Origin: Bordetella parapertussis
GTDB taxonomy: Bacteria; Pseudomonadota; Gammaproteobacteria; Burkholderiales; SG8-41
DNA length: 11,741 nt
Direction of reading: 5' to 3'
NCBI GenBank assembly: GCA_945863085.1
Contig: CAMBCD010000055.1
Location: 1-11,741 of the forward strand
Shown: positions 11,734 to 11,741 of the stretch, piece after piece
Layout of the letters: each line of letters begins with the position of its first letter
Position numbering within the stretch: the stretch's first letter is position 1
Position numbers and translations under genes: made by a program
The notes under the pieces: generated by a model
Database searches by the model: none
What the model saw: only the letters and a program-made list of their open reading frames with translations
Told to the model about the DNA's origin: nothing

Positions 11734-11741
11734 AATCAAAA
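11593..11741. repeat. Terminal direct repeat, right copy (circular join)
   Basis: This is an exact copy of bases 1-149. Joining 11592 to position 1 keeps the 64-residue reading frame that starts at 11539 intact and leads directly into the gene at 138 through an ATGA stop/start overlap. Confidence 0.92.

Noticed and set aside
1..11741. CRISPR array, insertion sequence, tRNA or toxin-antitoxin pair
   Set aside because: I saw no regularly spaced repeats, transposase motifs, cloverleaf with CCA-type acceptor or recognisable toxin family.

Overview
The window is one complete circular genome with its join duplicated. The last 149 bases (11593-11741) repeat the first 149 exactly, so the unit is 11,592 bp and one gene runs across the ends. 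It is GC-rich, tightly packed (most genes overlap by 1-22 bases) and carries about 25 mostly tiny genes. All are on the plus strand except two regulators. There is no tRNA, rRNA, insertion sequence, CRISPR array, integrase, terminase, portal or tail-tube gene.

Three hallmark genes identify it as a tailless, internal-membrane-type phage or episomal prophage related to PM2 (Corticoviridae-like): an HUH rolling-circle replication initiator (1320-2597), an A32/FtsK-type packaging ATPase (3500-4162), and a 269-residue protein recognised as a PM2 P2-like double jelly-roll major capsid protein (4418-5227). GC content, DUF3653-like and DUF3693-like regulators and a dif-like site suggest a gammaproteobacterial host (Pseudomonas/Xanthomonas-like); a betaproteobacterium is not excluded.

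Layout in transcription order. The control region (11015-11239) has divergent promoters, a 22-bp palindrome and an inverted repeat that can mask a Shine-Dalgarno site. Rightward across the join lie small early genes: a Cys/His protein, two unknowns, a basic-tailed KOW/SH3-like protein and two more unknowns, then Rep. A coiled-coil protein and a Cys4 zinc-ribbon protein follow. The virion block (3015-8102) holds a membrane protein, the ATPase, a 40-residue membrane peptide, the capsid protein, several single-span membrane proteins, a GNAT-like protein, a probable vertex protein and a fibre plus fibre-assembly pair resembling tailed-phage parts. The exit block (8099-10087) holds a membrane-anchored GH24 lysozyme, small membrane proteins and a 3TM holin candidate, and ends at a strong intrinsic terminator. 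Leftward are two regulators, one HTH plus membrane spans and one HTH plus DUF3653-like.

The probable logic is that the leftward regulators act on the 11015-11239 region to hold the rightward genes off. On induction, Rep replicates the circle, capsid and membrane proteins form a shell filled by the ATPase, and lysozyme plus holin release virions. With no integrase, chromosomal integration, if any, may borrow host XerC/XerD at the dif-like site at 10639-10657.
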